Positions 1 through 7,989 of a stretch of DNA of 64,000 nucleotides are shown piece by piece; position 1 is the first letter of the stretch, and each line of letters opens with the position of its first letter. A program made the translations under genes and the position numbers. This DNA is from Herbaspirillum aquaticum (GTDB lineage Bacteria; Pseudomonadota; Gammaproteobacteria; Burkholderiales; Burkholderiaceae_D), in contig NZ_NJGV01000005.1 in the NCBI RefSeq assembly GCF_002213425.1, positions 248,001 through 312,000 of the forward strand. The letters are read 5' to 3'. The notes beneath the pieces are model-generated. The model did no database searches. It was not told where the DNA came from and saw nothing but the letters and a program-made list of their open reading frames with translations.

Positions 1-1434
1 ATCGAAACCACCCGTACCACCGGCAAGATCGGTGCGGGAGACATCAGCGTGATCGAAGCGCAGGCCGGCCAGCACACTCAGTTTTTCGGTCAGGTCCAGC
101 TTGTCTTCGGAGAAGACTGAATACTGCGAGGCGCGCGCGCGGAAGCGCGGCAGGAAAGCCGGAATCCCTACACCGCTGGCATAGCTGCCCGGGTCGAAGC
201 TATAGGGATTGACCGAGCTGAAGCTGCCATTATAGGTGTTGTTGGTATGTGTAAAGGACGTCGAGTTGATATCAAAACCGACCGACACCTGATTCTTCAG
301 GCCTGCCAGATGGCCCTTGAAGGTCGCATCAGTGGTCACCCCGGTCTGGGACTGGTCATGACGGATTTCGGTAGCATCGCCACGATCGACCAGTCCGGTG
401 GTCTTGTTGTAGACATAGCTTTCGGCATTGCGCCAGTAGCGGTTGCTGTTGATCTGGTAAAGCCGGGTGCGCAGCGTGGTATCGGCATCAGGTGTCCACT
501 GGGCTTCCAGTTGCGCCCAGCGGTCCTTGTAGTCGATGGTCCCGTCAGCCACGTTGTAGTTGCGTTCGCGCAGGGCATCGACTTGTTGACCGTTGATCAG
601 GGGCGTACCGAAATAGGCCATCGGACGTTGATGCCCCTGGGCATAACTCAGCTGTACGAACAGATCGCGATTGACATCCAGGCGCAACGCACCGGAGAGG
701 CTCAGATTATTGGTGTTGCCGCGATCGACCCAGCCATCCGACCGATCTCCGGCGATGTCGACACGATAGGAAAGCATCTCGTTGATGGCACCGCCGCTAC
801 CCAGTCCGAGGCGCCGGGTGTTATGGGTGCCGACGGTCGCTTCAATTTCGTTTTCGATCTTCCCGCGGGTGGGCTTTTTGGGGATCACATTGACCACACC
901 GCCGATGGCACCATCACCATAGATGACCGAGGCAGGGCCGCTTAGGACTTCGATACGGTCAATGTTCCAGGTGTCGAACGGAAAGCTCACGCCCACGCCA
1001 CCATATTGGCGCAGGCCATCATAGAGACGCATCACGGAGGTGGCATCGGTGAAGCCGCGCGCCGACAGTGCGCTGCCGCTGTTGCCCGGGTGGCCCATGG
1101 CGCTGTAGCCGGGCGCGCGGGTGATGGCATCGGTGATGCTGGCGTCGCCGCGCTCTTCCAGTTGTTGGCGGTTGATGACGGCGACGCTGGCTGGCGTCTG
1201 CAAGGGTGTCAGATCCAGATTGGAACCGACCGACACCTGATTTTGCAGCGGCAATGGACTCTGGGCATTGATCGTGATGGCCGGCAGCGCATTGGCGGAG
1301 TCCTCAGCCTGGACCGCAGCGGTAAGGCAGAGCAGGGGCAGTGCATAGGGAGCATAGGCAATTGTGCGGCGCAACTGGGTTGGCAGCGAACGCGCTGGAT
1401 ACAGGAGGGGGCGTGGGTCAGATTTTTTTATCAT
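1..1434 (-). CDS. TonB-dependent siderophore/metal receptor (C-terminal part cut by window edge)
   Basis: Outer-membrane gated receptor that imports a metal chelate using TonB energy. 478 residues are visible, starting with a signal peptide (hydrophobic stretch at residues 25-42 ending at AVQA). A TonB-box-like ALPAITINA follows. The plug domain contains VEVLSGPASVIYGDGAIGG-type residues at about 150-170 (here written IEVLSGPASVIYGDGAIGG), and long beta-strand repeats follow. The start is the ATG at 1432-1434; the frame is open to base 1, so the C-terminal barrel is missing. Neighbouring DUF2946, copC and copD genes suggest that the substrate could be a copper chelate, but the plug and early barrel look like ordinary siderophore receptors, so the ligand is undecided. 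Confidence 0.9.
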   Translation of the reverse strand, partial: MIKKSDPRPLLYPARSLPTQLRRTIAYAPYALPLLCLTAAVQAEDSANALPAITINAQSPLPLQNQVSVGSNLDLTPLQTPASVAVINRQQLEERGDASITDAITRAPGYSAMGHPGNSGSALSARGFTDATSVMRLYDGLRQYGGVGVSFPFDTWNIDRIEVLSGPASVIYGDGAIGGVVNVIPKKPTRGKIENEIEATVGTHNTRRLGLGSGGAINEMLSYRVDIAGDRSDGWVDRGNTNNLSLSGALRLDVNRDLFVQLSYAQGHQRPMAYFGTPLINGQQVDALRERNYNVADGTIDYKDRWAQLEAQWTPDADTTLRTRLYQINSNRYWRNAESYVYNKTTGLVDRGDATEIRHDQSQTGVTTDATFKGHLAGLKNQVSVGFDINSTSFTHTNNTYNGSFSSVNPYSFDPGSYASGVGIPAFLPRFRARASQYSVFSEDKLDLTEKLSVLAGLRFDHADVSRTDLAGGTGGFD

Positions 1435-1562
1435 GTCGGTGTCTCGGGGAAGGTGTCGTGGGGTGACTGAGGAAGGACCAGTCACGCGCGCAACGCAGAT
1501 GCGCGGCACCGCTTGTCAGGGTGGAAGCGGGGATGCCGTCAGCTGTGGCAGCGTGGGATAGA

Positions 1563-1940
1563 TCAGCAGCGTGTACCCGGTGGCCCCCGGGGAGCTGCAC
1601 TCACCCAGGCTGTGTGCGCCCGCCGTCGCTCCTGAACAGGCGCTGGGGCCAACGATCTCCGTAACAACGGCTGTGGCAGATCCAGCCGTGCCGGCAACAC
1701 ATGAGCAAGATCCTGCTTCGCGCAGAACATGCAGTGCCCTGCATGGGCCGCATGCTCGGTTTTGCCCGTGATTCGACCTGAAGTCGCAGCGGGGTCATCA
1801 GCCACTGAACATAGCTCATTCCAGGGTAAAGCCAGCCTGGTCGCGATGCGCGCTTGCACCACTGCCGACCACATCATTGCCAGCAGGGCAGCAATGGTGA
1901 GCCACGCGATCATGCGTAGGCGGGGAAGGCGAGTTTTCAT
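1563..1940 (-). CDS. DUF2946 family protein
   Basis: 125-residue protein of the DUF2946 type. It has an N-terminal membrane anchor or signal segment at residues 8-30, a HAGHCMFC motif near residue 66-73 (the H-C-x-x-C signature of the family, plausibly metal binding), and the usual proline-rich C-terminal tail (PRGPP). The function of the family is not established, but it is usually found next to TonB-dependent metal receptors and copper genes, as here. It lies upstream of, and in the same direction as, the partial receptor (128 bp gap), so it may be co-transcribed with it. A second DUF2946 gene lies at 4071. Confidence 0.75.
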   Translation of the reverse strand: MKTRLPRLRMIAWLTIAALLAMMWSAVVQARIATRLALPWNELCSVADDPAATSGRITGKTEHAAHAGHCMFCAKQDLAHVLPARLDLPQPLLRRSLAPAPVQERRRAHTAWVSAAPRGPPGTRC

Positions 1941-2073
1941 GGGCGCAGATTCTAACGCCCAAGAAGCCGATCCGGCCGCTCATGGAAGCCAGGCCCTTTT
2001 GTGGGAAAAAGACAGGAAGTCCTTGCCTGTAAAGGATTTGTAAGATTTTCGTCAAGTGCACGTTCGGCTTGTC

Positions 2074-2090
2074 TGCGACAATATGTCGCA
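2074..2090. repeat. 17-bp palindrome, copy A (7-3-7)
   Basis: TGCGACA-ATA-TGTCGCA, a perfect inverted repeat lying 146 bp before copC. Sixteen of its bases (GCGACAATATGTCGCA) recur exactly at 6520-6535, just after the integrase-like gene. It could be an operator or a recombination core; see findings. Confidence 0.7.
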
Positions 2091-2235
2091 TGTGCTGCGC
2101 CTTGGTCGTGGCAAATTTGTCGCCCGCGAAGATGTGCGCCCGGATGCGGGCTCAGTCAGCTTCCATGAATCAGATCACCGGACCGATCAGGGTAAGTACA
2201 TCCCCTCAATCGATCCCATAGTGGAATTGAAGATA

Positions 2236-2601
2236 ATGAAAAATGTTAAGCGCCTCCTCTCGTTAGTGATCCTCTCCAGCCTCTTAATGGCGCAATTCGT
2301 CTGGGCGCACGCCCACCTGAAGACGGCCATTCCCGGCGATCAGGCGGTAGTCGCTTCACCAGCAGAGCTCACCCTTACTTTCTCAGAGGGATTGAATCTG
2401 AAATTGAGCGGCGTCAAGTTGTCACGCCCCGATCAGAAGGAAGTCAAATTGGGTGAGGCCATGCTCATGGACGAGGGAAAGTCATTCATGGTGGGGATCC
2501 CCACACGACTGGCACCGGGCACCTACACCGTGCAATGGCATGCCTTGTCCGTAGATGGCCACAAGACCGAGGGTAGCTACAGCTTTTCCGTAGCACCTTG
2601 A
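2236..2601 (+). CDS. copC: CopC-like periplasmic copper-binding protein
   Basis: 121-residue secreted protein of the CopC family, which binds copper in the periplasm and works with the membrane protein CopD. It has a signal peptide (residues 1-25, cleaved after VWA), leaving a mature N-terminus beginning with His (HAHLKTAIP), the classic Cu(II)-binding His of CopC. The typical core segments SPAELTLTFSEGL and YTVQWHALSVDGHKTEGSY follow, with the conserved D-G-H near the C-terminus. The ATG at 2236 was chosen over an upstream in-frame start because it begins directly with the signal peptide. The stop overlaps the start of copD (TTGA), so the two are translationally coupled. Confidence 0.93.
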   Translation: MKNVKRLLSLVILSSLLMAQFVWAHAHLKTAIPGDQAVVASPAELTLTFSEGLNLKLSGVKLSRPDQKEVKLGEAMLMDEGKSFMVGIPTRLAPGTYTVQWHALSVDGHKTEGSYSFSVAP

Positions 2602-3482
2602 TTTCTCCCACGCTTCTGTTGGGCCTTTGCCGGCTTTCACTCGATGGTGCGGCACTGTTTCTGTGGGGCGCGGGCCTGACTTTGCTTGTGCTGGTCGCAG
2701 AGCCACTCAGGAGCGAGCTATGGCAACGCCTGGCCGGATGGCGACGTCTTTTGTTCGGACTTCTGTTGACTGCCGTGCTTGCCAGCTTGCCCCTGCAAGC
2801 CAGTATTCTTGGCGATGGCTGGGCTGATGCCTGGCACCTTGACATGCTCGCCGCGGTAGCCAACGGCACCTCAATCGGTACGGCATGGTGGATCCAGTTG
2901 ATCGCCGTTTGCCTGCTCTTGTTCAGCGTGACGCTATCGGAGCGCATGCGCTTGCTTGCATGCATCGCTGGTAGCGGCATCATGCTGACGAGCCTGGCGC
3001 TGACCGGACATGCCGTCATGCATGAAGGATGGACGGGACTGTTGCATCAGGCAAACGACGTTCTCCATGTGTGGAGCGTCGGGGCTTGGATAGGCGCATT
3101 GCCGATCGTCTTGATGGTCCTGTCAGACCGATATCGCCGCGTGTATCCAGATATGGTCAATACCATATTGCGGCGCTTTTCAAATATCGGCCATGCAGTG
3201 GTGGCCTTGGTTTTCCTGACAGGCTTGCTCAATACCCTCCTCATCCTTGGACGACTGCCGTTGGATTTCCATTTTCGCTACCAAGCGCTGTTGACCATGA
3301 AAATCCTGGTGGCTGGCGCAATGATGGCCATTGCCGTGTTCAACAGGTATGTGCTGGTGCCATCGATGCGTCATCATCGCCATGCCCTGCGACAGCTATA
3401 CCGTCTGACCCTGGCGGAAATTTTGCTTTCCTGGGTTGCGTTGATGTTGCTGGCATGGCTGGGAATGTTGCAGCCGAATTGA
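2598..3482 (+). CDS. copD: CopD-like copper resistance/import membrane protein
   Basis: 294-residue polytopic inner-membrane protein with about eight hydrophobic segments, of the CopD family that moves copper across the inner membrane together with CopC. Family landmarks include the conserved His residues in TGHAVMHEG (about residue 135-143) and ANDVLHVWSVGAWIGALP, plus the basic segment with NRYVLVPSMRHH near residue 250. It begins with a TTG codon that overlaps the copC stop codon by three bases, which indicates translational coupling. An alternative ATG start would remove the first membrane segment. Confidence 0.92.
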   Translation: MISPTLLLGLCRLSLDGAALFLWGAGLTLLVLVAEPLRSELWQRLAGWRRLLFGLLLTAVLASLPLQASILGDGWADAWHLDMLAAVANGTSIGTAWWIQLIAVCLLLFSVTLSERMRLLACIAGSGIMLTSLALTGHAVMHEGWTGLLHQANDVLHVWSVGAWIGALPIVLMVLSDRYRRVYPDMVNTILRRFSNIGHAVVALVFLTGLLNTLLILGRLPLDFHFRYQALLTMKILVAGAMMAIAVFNRYVLVPSMRHHRHALRQLYRLTLAEILLSWVALMLLAWLGMLQPN

Positions 3483-3565
3483 ACATGCCGCCACTGCGGC
3501 AAATCGCCGCAGCGTGACGTCTTGAGCACATGCTCATGCGCCGGAAGATATGCGGGTTCGCCAGC

Positions 3566-3935
3566 CTAACTTACCTGCGCCTGGATCCATGCAAACAGCG
3601 CATCCAGGTCGTAATCGCCACTATGAGGGCGATTCCAGGCGAACTCCAGATTGACCTGTGCGCCACGCTGACGTGCGGCTGCAGCCAGTAGCGTCGGTAC
3701 GGCCAGCGAGGTCTCCCGATCCATCCCGTTTACGGCTCAGCCAGGCCAGCACCGGAGACCTGGCTGTGCTGCGCCGAGAATGCGGTGTTTGGAGCGAATG
3801 CGTTCGGGGTCGCCGGGGAAGCGCCTGCGTTGTAGCGTAACCCGCGCACCGCCGCCTTGAGATCGACGATGACGGCAGCTGCCTTGCCGGTCCATCGGCC
3901 GTTGCTCGCCTGCAGAGTGCGTCAAGCAATGCTAC
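3566..3935 (-). pseudogene. Remnant of a subtype B tannase / feruloyl-esterase-like alpha/beta hydrolase
   Basis: No intact frame exists, but the minus strand carries separated, clearly protein-like pieces. Reading 5' to 3': TLQASNGRWTGKAAAVIVDL followed by KAAVRGLRYNA, then after a frame change PGDPERI, then after a further change and a large internal deletion RETSLAVPTLLAAAARQ and the C-terminus WNRPHSGDYDLDALFAWIQ with a stop at 3566-3568. These match the start and the very end of subtype B tannases, from memory of the family. The catalytic Ser segment and the lid domain are gone. This is a decayed, deleted gene, not a functional one. Confidence 0.6.
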
Positions 3936-4070
3936 GGAAGTCGCATTGCACATGCCCTGGCTGCGGCAAATTGACGCAGCCAGGGCCACGCCGCGTCATC
4001 ACCTGCAAAGGCGGGCTTATCATAGGTCACGCCAGATCCTATTTTGTACATCGTTTCCAGACCTCTGAAC

Positions 4071-4457
4071 ATGAGTTTGAGCCGACGCTTTCATCAACTG
4101 CTCGCATGGCTTGCGCTATGCGTGATGGTGTTTGGTGCTGCCGCTCCAACCATTTCTCGGACGCTGGCCTCCAATCCCCAGCTCACCTGGATGGAAGTCT
4201 GCAGTGCCAGTGGCACCAAGCGCGTTGCGGTGCCAGGAAACAGGACGGCAGGGCAGGAGAAAATGCCCGTCGACGTAGCACATTGCGGCTATTGTGTCCT
4301 TCAGCAGCACGCGCCGGCTCCACCCTCTGCTGCGCCCGCTATCACCTCGCTGATTGCGGTGCTGGCGCACCCTGTCTTCTTCATTGCTGACGTCACCGTG
4401 GTCCTGACTCTGGCTCCCACGGCACATCGCAGTCGAGCGCCTCCGGGACTCGTTTAA
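4071..4457 (+). CDS. DUF2946 family protein
   Basis: 128-residue protein with an N-terminal hydrophobic segment (residues 9-28) acting as signal or anchor, a central VAHCGYC motif (H-C-x-x-C) and a second hydrophobic stretch around residues 95-118, ending in the family-typical RSRAPPG tail. The ATG at 4071 is preferred to an in-frame TTG at 4044. The function is unknown; the family associates with copper and TonB receptor loci. It is the second copy in this window and is more distant in sequence than a recent duplicate would be, sharing mainly the motif and the tail. Confidence 0.7.
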   Translation: MSLSRRFHQLLAWLALCVMVFGAAAPTISRTLASNPQLTWMEVCSASGTKRVAVPGNRTAGQEKMPVDVAHCGYCVLQQHAPAPPSAAPAITSLIAVLAHPVFFIADVTVVLTLAPTAHRSRAPPGLV

Positions 4458-4547
4458 CCGCCTTGTTCATGTGTGTTGCACAGGTCGCTTTCGCGCACTT
4501 GTGCAGGTTTTGCGCGCCTGTCCGGCAAGGCGGAACACGAGCAAGCA

Positions 4548-4574
4548 GCATGCATCCCGAGCAGGGATGCATGC
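4548..4574. repeat. Perfect 11-bp inverted repeat (hairpin)
   Basis: GCATGCATCCC and GGGATGCATGC are separated by five bases. The hairpin lies 91 bp after the DUF2946 stop. It lacks a T-tract, so it is not a textbook terminator. The rest of 4458-4759 holds no supported gene; the small frames in it have no recognisable content. Confidence 0.6.
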
Positions 4575-4759
4575 CATCGGCTCATCAGAATGGGAAAGCG
4601 AGCGCGGTCAGCGCGGCGTCTTTCTCACTTCTCTCTCGATCCATTCAGCGAACGCTCCGTTGAGGATGCAGCGACTTGCGCTTGTCCGATTACATGATCC
4701 CAATCGAGACGTCCACAACGAGGTTCGTTACTCCGGCCTGTCCGGACCCAGGAGGCTAT

Positions 4760-5113
4760 ATGCAAACGAATGATTATTTGGAGTTGGTAAAAACAAAGCT
4801 CGACCTGCAATCCGACCACGCATTGGCAAATGTGCTGGGTGTGACGCGCAGTGCGATCAGCCATATGAAAAGCGGGAAAAGCGGTATCGGCGATGCGACG
4901 GCAGTGAAGGTGGCTCAGCTAAGCGGCATTTCGGTTGCTCGCGTCCTGATCGATGTTCATCTTGAACGATCGAAGGCTCCAGAGGTGAAAGCAGCGTGGG
5001 CCTCGATGATGGAAAAATATCCCGCACCCTTTGATCCCCACATGCCATACCGCAGTCAGCATCTGAACTTCCTTTCGTCATCCCAAACTGGCACCTCACT
5101 TCACGATCGGTAA
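4760..5113 (+). CDS. Small helix-turn-helix protein, phage-type (DUF3693-like)
   Basis: 117-residue protein. Residues 5-60 form an HTH-like fold: NDYLELVKTKLDLQSDHALA is followed by LGVTRSAISHMKSGKSGIGD, which is the recognition-helix region. The rest is low in recognisable features. The ATG at 4760 has a strong AGGAGG ribosome site at 4750-4755, which decides the start. Proteins of this kind are usually phage or island regulators, and the integrase-like gene begins 50 bp downstream in the same direction, so a role in controlling that element is plausible. Specific function is inferred only. Confidence 0.6.
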   Translation: MQTNDYLELVKTKLDLQSDHALANVLGVTRSAISHMKSGKSGIGDATAVKVAQLSGISVARVLIDVHLERSKAPEVKAAWASMMEKYPAPFDPHMPYRSQHLNFLSSSQTGTSLHDR

Positions 5114-5162
5114 AGCCAACAGAATTGGCTGACATCTGAATGGCTCTGACGGAGAAGAAAAC

Positions 5163-6476
5163 ATGTTCAATGCAATCGCAGTGCAATCCCTGCCCGCTGG
5201 CAAGCATCTCACCATCCCCAAGCATCGTGGCTTGCGCTTGCGAGCCAACGAGCGGATGTACAACTGGATTTATCGCTACAAGAATCCGGATGATGGCAGG
5301 ATTCGCCAGGTCAAACTGGGCGAATGGCCCAACATGTCATTGAACTCGGCCGTTCGCCAATGGCGGCAACTCAAGAGTCTGCGTGATCAGGGGATCGATC
5401 CATCAACGGTGCATCGGCAAGCGCAAGCCCTACGACGCAATTCCATATCAATGTCGCCTGAGTCCGCTGCGCAGCTGACGGTACAGCAAATCGGTTTTTA
5501 TTATTACGAAGGACACGTCAAGCATCATTGGGGTGAGAGAGGGGCCAAGGAAGTGTGGCGTATTTTCGCGCGCACGCTGGGTGAATTCGCCAACCTTCCA
5601 GCCCAGGCGGTCGATGCAGAGATGGCTGCGGACTTTCTTCGTGGCTTCCTGGATCGGCCGACCCAAGGCACTATCACGCGACGCGAACTGGGTGCTGCCT
5701 GGGATCACGCCATTGCGCATGGATTGCTTCCTGCCAAGTGCGTCAATGTGTGGCGTAGCGTGATGCGTGGTGAGTTCAAGAGCAAAGGCGTTCGTATCAA
5801 GGGCGTGTATCGCGGCCCTGTGAAGCGTCTGCTGTCAATCAATGAACTCGCCGTCATCTTGCCGTGGCTCCATCATTTCACCAGCGCCAACGAGGATATC
5901 CTGACGCTGCTTGCCTGGACATGCGCTCCCGGAAAGGAAATTTGCGCCATGCACGCCCGCGAGATCAGCCAGGAGCCAGATGGCTGGTGGTGGACGATCC
6001 CGGAGGAAAAGCTGCGTCCCCAACGACGCGGTGCCGCTAGTGACTTTCGTGTTCCCCTGGTGGGCCGGGCGCTGGAGATCGTACAGCGTCGCCTTCTGGC
6101 CAGCGGGACGGGCTATCTGTTCGAGGGTCGCAAGGGCGGACGCTTTGATCCCAAGAATGTCGGCGTGGCCGTCTGGAATGCACGCGCGGACTGCGATTCC
6201 CGCCCTGAATATCAGCGACCGCGCCTGCCCATTTCGAACTGGACTCCCAATGACCTGCGACGTGCCGCTGTAGAGTTGCTCAAGACGATGGAATGTCCGC
6301 CGGAAATCCTTGCCGCAGTGCAGGGGCAGCTCGGCAATCATCTGCGCCTGTCTACTGACGGGCAAGCTCACGCTGCTATGAAACGGCTCTGGATGACACG
6401 GCTGGCACAAGTTCTGGACCAACTCATGCGCGGCAGGATCCCGGCGCCGTGGGAGACGGAAAAGCTGGCTGCCTGA
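5163..6476 (+). CDS. Integrase-fold protein with degenerate tyrosine-recombinase active site
   Basis: 437-residue protein with the layout of P4-type phage integrases: an N-terminal DUF4102-like arm-binding part (residues 12-60, with YNWIYRYKNPDDGR and VKLGEWP), a core-binding domain (about 105-215) and a C-terminal catalytic-like domain (about 225-425). The catalytic motifs are altered. The segment that normally carries Arg I (T-G-x-R-x-G-E) reads TCAPGKEI, with Pro at the Arg position. The H-x-x-R box reads PNDLRRAAVELL, with His changed to Asn. No Tyr is found in the terminal segment LRLSTDGQAHAAMKRLW. It is probably inactive for strand cleavage, yet it is a full-length uninterrupted frame. 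It may be a decaying integrase or a DNA-binding derivative. Confidence 0.75.
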   Translation: MFNAIAVQSLPAGKHLTIPKHRGLRLRANERMYNWIYRYKNPDDGRIRQVKLGEWPNMSLNSAVRQWRQLKSLRDQGIDPSTVHRQAQALRRNSISMSPESAAQLTVQQIGFYYYEGHVKHHWGERGAKEVWRIFARTLGEFANLPAQAVDAEMAADFLRGFLDRPTQGTITRRELGAAWDHAIAHGLLPAKCVNVWRSVMRGEFKSKGVRIKGVYRGPVKRLLSINELAVILPWLHHFTSANEDILTLLAWTCAPGKEICAMHAREISQEPDGWWWTIPEEKLRPQRRGAASDFRVPLVGRALEIVQRRLLASGTGYLFEGRKGGRFDPKNVGVAVWNARADCDSRPEYQRPRLPISNWTPNDLRRAAVELLKTMECPPEILAAVQGQLGNHLRLSTDGQAHAAMKRLWMTRLAQVLDQLMRGRIPAPWETEKLAA

Positions 6477-6519
6477 ACGAGACGGCGCCGTCTTCACCCT
6501 ATTGAGAGGCGCGGACATA

Positions 6520-6535
6520 GCGACAATATGTCGCA
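6520..6535. repeat. 16-bp palindrome, copy B
   Basis: GCGACAATATGTCGCA, identical over 16 bases to the palindrome at 2075-2090. It lies 43 bp after the stop codon of the integrase-like gene, in an otherwise gene-free 210-bp gap. Confidence 0.7.
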
Positions 6536-6686
6536 CATGAAATTCGACAAAAGGAGTTCGATTGGTCGCACAATCATCAACTCCTGCAGGGCAGGCAGAT
6601 GGTATCCGAATGAATCGCTTCGCGACCAGTCGGCAGCCGAAGATTGGTTTGCATCCTGAGTCGGGCTTCGGGCTCGCTGTTTTCTT

Positions 6687-7121
6687 ATGTTCTTGATGTC
6701 GGATCTGGAAGTGCTGGAGAGCGGCCGACCCTGTACTGAGCGGGAAATCCTCGATGCGGAATGCATGCTTGGCTTTTCACTGCCGACCGAGTTGCGCAAC
6801 GCCTATCTCAACGCCAACGGCTTTACCGGGCCGTCCGAAGCCCGGTTTCTTTACCCGCTGGCGCGAAGGGAGGCGTTCTCCTTTGTGACCATGCTAAGGC
6901 TGACGCAAGTTCTGCGCCGCTTGCCGACTGCGGCATCATTGTGGAACGCAGCGGTGGCCTTCGGCGATTATGGCATCGGGTCTACCTGGGGCATGACCTC
7001 GGAGGGACGTGTATTCGAATGGTGGCCAGAAGACGGTGACGAGCCGTTCTTTCTGGACGTGTCGCTCCAGCAGTTATGGTCAGAGCGCAGCAAACTTTTT
7101 GACTCCCTTTCGGCTTCTTGA
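6687..7121 (+). CDS. SUKH/SMI1-KNR4 family protein
   Basis: 144-residue soluble protein with the SUKH pattern: an N-terminal helix with CTEREILDAECMLGFSLPTE (the typical I-x-x-x-E-x-x-L-G-x-x-L-P motif), then LRNAYLNANGF, and a central strand pair VAFGDYGIGSTWGM resembling the usual F-G-D-x-G-x-G segment. SUKH proteins often neutralise polymorphic toxins, but this gene stands alone: no toxin, Rhs or CDI gene is visible in the window. The start could be 6687 or the ATG at 6696. It follows the integrase-like gene and may be cargo of that island. Confidence 0.65.
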   Translation: MFLMSDLEVLESGRPCTEREILDAECMLGFSLPTELRNAYLNANGFTGPSEARFLYPLARREAFSFVTMLRLTQVLRRLPTAASLWNAAVAFGDYGIGSTWGMTSEGRVFEWWPEDGDEPFFLDVSLQQLWSERSKLFDSLSAS

Positions 7122-7218
7122 TCATTTGCAGAAGTGCCGAAGCACCACAATGTCCGCTCTATCTTTTTCGTCCCCGTGGCCTGCAGCGCGGCCACGGTAG
7201 TTCGCCAGCCTGCGCACA

Positions 7219-7989
7219 TCATTCGTGCAGACGCCCCAGGAACTGCCGCGAGCGCTCGCTGCCCTGCGTGCCGAAGAACAGGGAAGGGGTGGTATCTTCC
7301 AGCACGTGTCCACCTTCCATGAAGATGATGCGGTCGGCGACATCCCGGGCGAAGCGAGTTTCGTGCGTCACGACCAGCATGGTCATGCCCTCGGCCGCCA
7401 GCGCGCGCATCACGTTCAAGACGTCGTCGCGCAGTTCCGGATCCAGGGCCGAGGTCGGCTCATCAAAGAGGATCACTTCCGGATCCATGGCCAGTGCGCG
7501 GGCAATGGCCACACGCTGCTTCTGGCCACCGGAGAGCTTGCCCGGATAAGCATCGGCTTTTTCCGCCAGCCCGACCTTGCCCAGCAGCGCCAGGCCGCGC
7601 TCGCGGGCCTCCGCCTTGGCGACACCCTTGACCGAAACCAGGCCTTCGATCACGTTCTGCAGCGCCGTCATGTGCGGGAACAGGTTGAAGGACTGGAACA
7701 CCATGGCAGTCTGCTGCCGGATCTGCAGCGTCTTGCGCCGCAGTTCGCGTGCGGGCAGCATTGCCGGATCGTTCAGCGCCACGCCGCAGATCTCGATGCT
7801 GCCGCGATCCGGTAATTCCAGCAGGTTCAGCGAGCGGATGAAGGTGGTCTTGCCGGACCCGGAGGGACCCATGATGACCACGACTTCGCCACGCGCGACT
7901 TCGAGGTTGATGTTGCGCAGTACCTGATTGGCGCCATAAGCCTTGGCCAAGGCGCTCACGCGCACAGTACAGGAGGATGACGGATTCAT
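7219..7989 (-). CDS. Polar amino acid ABC transporter ATP-binding protein
   Basis: 256-residue cytoplasmic ATPase that powers the adjacent permease. Walker A is MGPSGSGKTT (about residue 42), the signature is LSGGQKQRVAIARAL (about 150), Walker B is VILFDEPTSALDPE, and the switch His is in VVTHE. The Q-loop FQSFNLFPHM is typical of GlnQ/HisP-type amino-acid importers. The ATG at 7987-7989 overlaps the permease stop codon, so the two are translationally coupled. It is the last gene of a PLP lyase-permease-ATPase unit. Confidence 0.95.
   Translation of the reverse strand: MNPSSSCTVRVSALAKAYGANQVLRNINLEVARGEVVVIMGPSGSGKTTFIRSLNLLELPDRGSIEICGVALNDPAMLPARELRRKTLQIRQQTAMVFQSFNLFPHMTALQNVIEGLVSVKGVAKAEARERGLALLGKVGLAEKADAYPGKLSGGQKQRVAIARALAMDPEVILFDEPTSALDPELRDDVLNVMRALAAEGMTMLVVTHETRFARDVADRIIFMEGGHVLEDTTPSLFFGTQGSERSRQFLGRLHE

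Noticed and set aside
247-1470. Plus-strand frames opposite the first TonB receptor
   Set aside because: The minus strand encodes a clear signal peptide, plug and barrel; the plus-strand frames lack any recognisable feature.
5163-6476. Active phage integrase
   Set aside because: Arg I, the first His of the H-x-x-R box and the Tyr nucleophile are not found at their expected places, so activity was not claimed.
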